9,468 nucleotides of DNA from CBDTYW01 sp965364735 (GTDB lineage: Bacteria > Actinomycetota > Nitriliruptoria > Nitriliruptorales > Nitriliruptoraceae). Made by a program: the position numbers and the translations under genes. Under the pieces are notes generated by a model. It did not search any database. It was not told where the DNA came from and saw only the letters and a program-made list of their open reading frames with translations. Within the stretch, counting starts at the first letter, position 1, and every line of letters begins with the position of its first letter. Where the stretch lies: NCBI GenBank assembly GCA_965364735.1, contig CBDTYW010000145.1, forward strand, positions 1-9,468, given 5' to 3'. This document shows, in pieces, positions 5,281-9,468 of this stretch.

Positions 5281-8200
5281 TCACCCGTCCTTGCGGCGCC
5301 ACTGCGGGCCCTCATCGCCCTTGAACTCGCGGTTGACCGTGTCGGTCACCGAGTCGGGGCCGAACGCGGCCTTGACCTCGCCGAAGATCCCGCCCGAGCG
5401 ATCCACACGCCAGTCGTCCCCGAGCTGGTAGACCCGGCGCTCCCCGTCGCCGGCCTCGACCGCGAGGTGAACCGGCGCATGGCCGGGGTGGTTCGCGAGG
5501 ACGCCCTTCAGCCGCGTGATCGCGGTGCCGGTGACCTGCTCCAGCGCGAAGCTGATCTCGATGGGCGAGCCGCGGACCTCGGAGAGGTCGGGCGCGACGA
5601 CACGGTTCGCCGCGATCTTGACCGCTTCCTCACGCCGCTCGACCTTGCCGGTGATCACCAGCACGGCGTCCTCGACGAGGACCTCGTGCGCCGCGCGGTA
5701 CGTCGTCGGCCAGAACATGACGTCCACCGCGCCCGTCAGGTCCTCCAGGCTCGCAACCAGGTAGGTGTCACCGTTGCGGGTGAACTTCTTGTCCAGCCCC
5801 GTCAGGACGCCGGCGACCGTGACCTGCTTGCCGTCGTTCTTGTGGTTGAGGCGCATCGCGCCGATGGTCCGATCGGAGTAGGTGGACAGCAGCCGCTCGG
5901 CACCGTTGAGCGGGTGGTCGGACACGTAGAGGCCCAGCATCTCCCGCTCGGCCGCCAGCAGCTCGGACTTCGACCACTCGCTGTCGCCGATGACGACGCC
6001 GTCGTCGAGCTCCAGGCCGTCGTCGTCGTCATCTGCCGCGAGACCACCGTCGAACAGGCTGAACTGCCCGGCCGCCTCGGCCTTCTTGGTCGAGGAGATC
6101 GCGTCGACGATCGGCTCGAAGACCTCCAGGAGCCCCCGTCGGGTGTGCCCGAGGTTCTCGAACGCACCGGCGGAGATCAGCGACTCGAGGACGCGCTTGT
6201 TGAGCACTCCCCCGTCGACCTTGCGGCAGAAGTCCCGGAAGTCCTCGAACGCGCCCTCGGCCTCGCGGCCAGCCACGATCTGCTCGACGACGCCTTCGCC
6301 CACGCCCCGCACCGCGGACATCCCGAACCGGATCTGCGTCCCGACGGGCGTGAAGTCGACCGCGGACTCGTTGACGTCCGGCAGCAGCACGTCGATGCCC
6401 ATCCGCCGACACTCGTTGAGGTAGATCGGCTTGAGGTCCTTGTTGCTCTTGACGCTCGTCAGCAACGCCGCCATGTACTCGACCGGGTAGTGCGCCTTGA
6501 GCCAGGCGGTCTGGTAGCTGATGACCCCGTAGCCGACCGTGTGGGCCTTGTTGAAGCCGTAGGCGGCGAACTCCACGATCGTGTCCCACAGGTGCTTCAC
6601 GATCTTCTGGTCATAGCCCTTGCCCTGCCCGCCGTCCATGAACTGGGCTTCGAACTTCGCCATCACCTCCGGCTTCTTCTTGCCCATGGCCTTGCGGAGC
6701 CCGTCCGCGTCCGCCATGGTGAAGCCACAGAGGTCCGTGGCGATCTTCATGACCTGCTCCTGGTAGACGATCACCGCGTAGGTGTCCCCCAGGATCGGCT
6801 CCAGGTCGTCGTGGTCGTAGATCACCTTCTCCAGACCGTTCTTCCGGTCGGCGTAGGCGATGTGCATGTTCATGCCCAGCGGTCCCGGGCGGTAGAGAGC
6901 GAGAAGGGCGGAGATGTCCTCGAAGCTGGTGGGCTTGAGCTTGCGGACCAGCGCCTGCATGCCGCCGGAGTCGAGCTGGAAGACGCCGAGGGTGTGGCCG
7001 GTGGAGAGCATCTCGTAGACGCCCGGGTCGTCCATGGGGCCTTCAACGACCTCGTCCAGGTCGACGTCGACGCCGCGGTTCGCCTTGATGTGACGCTCGG
7101 CGTCGGAGATGACGGTGAGGTTGCGCAGCCCGAGGAAGTCCATCTTCAGCAGGCCGATGGCCTCCGCGCCACCCATCTCGTACTGGGTGACGATCTCGCC
7201 CTTGTCCGTCCGCATCAGCGGGACGATGTCGTCGAGCGGCTGCCCGCCGATGACGACCGCCGCGGCGTGGATGCCGTGCTGGCGGGTGAGTCCCTCAAGC
7301 TTCATCGCGGTGTCGAGCACCTTGCGGGCGTCCGGGTTGTTCTCGTAGAAGTCCCCGAGCTCCTTGGACTCCTTGAGCGCCTTGGGCAGCGGCGACTCCT
7401 TGCCCTGCACGGCAGGCGGCATGGCCTTGCAGAGCATGTCGCCGACGTTGAACGGGTAGTCCAGCACGCGGGCGGCGTCGCGGATCGCGGACTTCGCCTT
7501 GATCGTCCCGAACGTCACGATCTGCGCGACGTGGTCCTCGCCGTAGCGGTCGGCGGCGTAGCGGATCATCTCGCCGCGTCGCCGGTCATCGAAGTCCATG
7601 TCGACGTCAGGCATCTGGATGCGGGACGGGTTGAGGAAGCGCTCGAAGATCAGGCCGTGGCGGATCGGGTCGATCTGGACGATCTCGGTGCAGTACGCGA
7701 CGACGGAGCCGCCGGCGGAGCCACGCCCGGGACCCACACGGATGCCGGCCTTGCGAGCGAAGTCACAGAGGTCGGCGACGATGAGGAAGTAGGCGGGGAA
7801 GCCCATCTCCTCGATGACGCGCAGCTCGTAGTCGATGCGCTCCTGGATCGTGTCGTCCAAGCCCGCGCCGTAGCGACGCTGGGCGCCCTCGTAGACCATC
7901 TTGCGCAGGTAGTCGGCCTCGGACAGCCCGTCCGGGCACGGGAACTTCGGCAGCAGGTCGAGGCCGAACTCGATCTTCGCGTCGCACATCTCGGCGATCA
8001 GCAACGTGGAGTCGCAGGCCTCGGGGTGGTCCTTGAAGAGCTCGCGCATCTCGCGGGCCGACTTCACGTAGAACTGGTCGTTGTGGAACTTGAAGCGGTT
8101 GGTCTCGTGGACCTTCGCGTTCGTCCCGATGCAGAGCAGGGCGTCGTGGGCCTCGTACTCGTGGCGGTGTGTGTAGTGCGAGTCGTTCGTGGCGACCGTC

Positions 8201-8814
8201 CGCACGTCGAACTCGTCGGCCAGCTTCAGCAGGTGCGGGAACGTCGCGTCCTGGTCCGGGATGCCGTGATCCATGATCTCGACGAAGAACCGTTCACGGG
8301 TGAAGATGTCGATGAACTCACCCATCGACGCGCGGGCACCCTCGTAGTCGTCCTTGAGCAGCTTCTGGTTGATCTCGGAGCCGAGACAGCCGGAGAGCAT
8401 GATGAGGCCGTCGCTGTGCTCGGCCAGCAGCTCCTTGTCGACGCGGGGCTTGTAGTACATGCCCTCGAGCGAGGCCCGGGTCGCCAGCTTGACGAGGTTC
8501 GCGTAGCCGACGTCGGTCGCGGCGATGGCGCCCATGTGGAAGTACGGATCGTCCTTGGGGTGCTTCTTCTCCTTGATGAAGCGCGACTGCGGGGCCTGGT
8601 AGAGCTCGCAGCCCAACAGCGGCTTCACGCCGGCCTTGACCCCCGCGTTGAAGAAGTCGACCAGCCCGAAGAGGTTGCCGTGATCGGTGATGGCGACCGC
8701 CGGCGCGCCGTCAGCCTTGACCGTCTCCATGAGGTCGTCGATCCGCGTCGCGCCGTCCAGCATCGAGTACTGGGTGTGGACGTGGAGATGTACGAACGGA
8801 TCATTCACGGACAT
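5281..8814 (-). CDS. dnaE: DNA polymerase III alpha subunit (replicative, DnaE1 type)
   Basis: This is the catalytic subunit of the chromosomal replicase. Its 1177 aa are close to the mycobacterial DnaE1 length. The N-terminal PHP domain (about 5-280) keeps all nine expected metal ligands: H11, H13, D20, H45, E70, H93, C143, D211 and H213. In DnaE1 enzymes this site is known to give 3'-5' proofreading. The polymerase core contains GPGRGSAGGS (about 362-371) and the catalytic aspartates D405 and D407 in PDVDMDF plus D559 in KMDFLGL. A helix-hairpin-helix/tandem region follows. The internal beta-clamp motif QFSLF is at 917-921, just before a run of five aspartates (928-932). An OB fold lies at about 997-1074. 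The frame opens at a GTG at 8832, but the ATG at 8814 has AGGGA at 8828-8824 (9-nt spacer) and gives MSVNDPFVHLHVHTQYS. The upstream neighbour ends 45 bp before this start, and a likely promoter lies in that gene's end. Confidence 0.98.
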   Translation of the reverse strand: MSVNDPFVHLHVHTQYSMLDGATRIDDLMETVKADGAPAVAITDHGNLFGLVDFFNAGVKAGVKPLLGCELYQAPQSRFIKEKKHPKDDPYFHMGAIAATDVGYANLVKLATRASLEGMYYKPRVDKELLAEHSDGLIMLSGCLGSEINQKLLKDDYEGARASMGEFIDIFTRERFFVEIMDHGIPDQDATFPHLLKLADEFDVRTVATNDSHYTHRHEYEAHDALLCIGTNAKVHETNRFKFHNDQFYVKSAREMRELFKDHPEACDSTLLIAEMCDAKIEFGLDLLPKFPCPDGLSEADYLRKMVYEGAQRRYGAGLDDTIQERIDYELRVIEEMGFPAYFLIVADLCDFARKAGIRVGPGRGSAGGSVVAYCTEIVQIDPIRHGLIFERFLNPSRIQMPDVDMDFDDRRRGEMIRYAADRYGEDHVAQIVTFGTIKAKSAIRDAARVLDYPFNVGDMLCKAMPPAVQGKESPLPKALKESKELGDFYENNPDARKVLDTAMKLEGLTRQHGIHAAAVVIGGQPLDDIVPLMRTDKGEIVTQYEMGGAEAIGLLKMDFLGLRNLTVISDAERHIKANRGVDVDLDEVVEGPMDDPGVYEMLSTGHTLGVFQLDSGGMQALVRKLKPTSFEDISALLALYRPGPLGMNMHIAYADRKNGLEKVIYDHDDLEPILGDTYAVIVYQEQVMKIATDLCGFTMADADGLRKAMGKKKPEVMAKFEAQFMDGGQGKGYDQKIVKHLWDTIVEFAAYGFNKAHTVGYGVISYQTAWLKAHYPVEYMAALLTSVKSNKDLKPIYLNECRRMGIDVLLPDVNESAVDFTPVGTQIRFGMSAVRGVGEGVVEQIVAGREAEGAFEDFRDFCRKVDGGVLNKRVLESLISAGAFENLGHTRRGLLEVFEPIVDAISSTKKAEAAGQFSLFDGGLAADDDDDGLELDDGVVIGDSEWSKSELLAAEREMLGLYVSDHPLNGAERLLSTYSDRTIGAMRLNHKNDGKQVTVAGVLTGLDKKFTRNGDTYLVASLEDLTGAVDVMFWPTTYRAAHEVLVEDAVLVITGKVERREEAVKIAANRVVAPDLSEVRGSPIEISFALEQVTGTAITRLKGVLANHPGHAPVHLAVEAGDGERRVYQLGDDWRVDRSGGIFGEVKAAFGPDSVTDTVNREFKGDEGPQWRRKDG

Positions 8815-8823
8815 GCAGCGGCT

Positions 8824-8828
8824 TCCCT
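8824..8828 (-). promoter_or_regulatory. Ribosome binding site that decides the dnaE start
   Basis: AGGGA (inside AAGGGAA at 8829-8823) on the minus strand precedes the ATG at 8814-8812 by 9 nt. The competing GTG at 8832 is preceded by CCCCGGTTGCC, without a Shine-Dalgarno, and would add six residues not typical of the family. Confidence 0.5.
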
Positions 8829-8859
8829 TCACGGCAACCGGGGAAGTCGAGTGGCTCGG

Positions 8860-9468
8860 TCACCCGAACCTAGCAGCGACACCGAACGTCACCTCGGAAC
8901 GGTCCTCGGGCAGCAGCCCGAACCAGGCGACCTCGTCGACGTCGAGCTCACCGTCGGCCAGGTCCACGAGCCGGACCCCGTCGGCGCTGACCAGCGCCTG
9001 GAGAGCCGCGACGTCGGCGTCCACGACGATCGCGAAGACCAGCCCGCCGTCGTCGGCCAGCCCGGCGCGGAGGCGCGAGATCTCGTCGAGCCGCAGCTGG
9101 GCATCGATCCGGAAGTCCTCGGTGAAGGTGTCGTCGTCGACCACCATCAGCAGCTCCGCTTCCTCCACGGCCAGCCGGTCGATCATCGAGCCGCGGATGC
9201 GCGAGAACGAGCCCGTGAGGTCGTTGTTCACGATCTCGGTCTGCAGCGGTCGCGTGCGCCCGTCGGTCTCCGGCAGCCGGTACTGGGCGAGCCGCACGTC
9301 CGCTGAGGTCGGGACGAGCGCCGCGACGTCGTCCGCGCTCAGGTCCTCGTCGAACGACACGATTGCGAGCGCGCGCCCCGTGGCGGGCAGGGCCGACAGC
9401 ACACGATGCCGTTCCGCCACGTGCGCGGCGGGGTCGTCGCCGACCACCGGGCCCACCGCCGTCGTCGC
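8860..9468 (-). CDS. Uncharacterised protein, C-terminal part (probably cut by window edge)
   Basis: An open frame runs from the right edge to a TGA at 8862-8860, about 202 codons. A GTG at 9456 could start it, but the frame stays open beyond it (A-T-T-A before the valine) and no Shine-Dalgarno is visible, so the true start is probably outside the window. The visible part is strongly acidic and has alternating strand/helix patterns: GRALAIVSFDEDLS, VRLAQYRLPE, a charged helical middle, GLVFAIVVDADVAALQALV and GVRLVDLADG. It ends in V-A-W-F-G-L-L-P-E-D. The hydrophobic strands suggest a compact alpha/beta domain. The style resembles conserved uncharacterised actinobacterial proteins whose C-terminal domain follows an N-terminal membrane helix, but no helix is visible here. 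I recognise no catalytic motif and assign no function. Codon use resembles its neighbours, and the gene's 3' end contains the dnaE promoter element. Confidence 0.75.
   Translation of the reverse strand, partial: ATTAVGPVVGDDPAAHVAERHRVLSALPATGRALAIVSFDEDLSADDVAALVPTSADVRLAQYRLPETDGRTRPLQTEIVNNDLTGSFSRIRGSMIDRLAVEEAELLMVVDDDTFTEDFRIDAQLRLDEISRLRAGLADDGGLVFAIVVDADVAALQALVSADGVRLVDLADGELDVDEVAWFGLLPEDRSEVTFGVAARFG
8867..8875 (-). promoter_or_regulatory. Extended -10 promoter element for dnaE
   Basis: TGCTAGGTT on the minus strand fits the extended -10 pattern TGN-TANNNT. It overlaps the last codons of the upstream gene, predicts a transcription start near 8860 and leaves a leader of about 46 nt to the dnaE ATG. 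No good -35 is visible at the right spacing, which is common for extended -10 promoters. Confidence 0.45.

Noticed and set aside
5266..9306. A 4-kb open frame on the plus strand opposite dnaE
   Set aside because: It is a mirror of dnaE: GC-rich third positions on the minus strand remove stops from this antisense frame. Its product is dominated by R, V, D, L and H with no domain pattern, whereas dnaE on the other strand has every expected motif.
1..9468. Mobile element, phage, CRISPR or defence island
   Set aside because: No transposase, integrase, terminal inverted repeats, spaced direct-repeat array or tRNA was found. The genes are housekeeping or ordinary envelope/signalling types with uniform composition by eye.

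Overview
The window looks like ordinary chromosome from a high-GC actinobacterium (roughly two-thirds G+C by eye). The actinobacterial DnaE1-type polymerase, the hisD-hisC junction, and a secreted protein with three cell-wall-binding type 2 (CWB2, PF04122-like) repeats all fit this. CWB2-rich secretomes together with this gene style suggest a deep-branching lineage such as Nitriliruptoria/Euzebya-like bacteria, but this placement is only an inference.

All recognised genes lie on the minus strand, so the biological order runs from high to low coordinates. (1) 9468-8860 is the C-terminal part of an uncharacterised protein that enters from outside the window. (2) 8814-5281 is dnaE, the replicative DNA polymerase III alpha subunit, with an intact PHP proofreading site and an internal clamp-binding motif. 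(3) 5183-3879 is a membrane-anchored PAS sensor histidine kinase with no response regulator beside it. (4) 3818-1518 is a secreted alpha/beta-hydrolase fused to three CWB2 repeats. (5) 1388-93 is hisD, histidinol dehydrogenase. (6) 96-1 is the first 32 codons of hisC, overlapping hisD by 4 bp. Coding density is high, and no stretch over 300 bases lacks a gene.

The genes fall into three functional blocks: replication (dnaE), a possible envelope-sensing/cell-surface pair (kinase and hydrolase), and the start of a histidine biosynthesis operon (hisD-hisC and presumably more his genes beyond the left edge). The short intergenic gaps hold most of the non-coding signals: an extended -10 element before dnaE, overlapping palindromes between dnaE and the kinase, a TTGACA box plus palindrome between the kinase and the hydrolase, and a GC-rich hairpin followed by a TAGCCT -10-like box before hisD.

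For dnaE, hisD and the hydrolase the longest open frame begins with a GTG six codons upstream of a better start. Shine-Dalgarno placement favours the inner start in each case, and residue numbers below use the inner starts. I saw no mobile element, CRISPR array, RNA gene or defence system. The most interesting item is the kinase/surface-hydrolase neighbourhood and its palindromic sites. I found no convincing evidence for a wholly new system.
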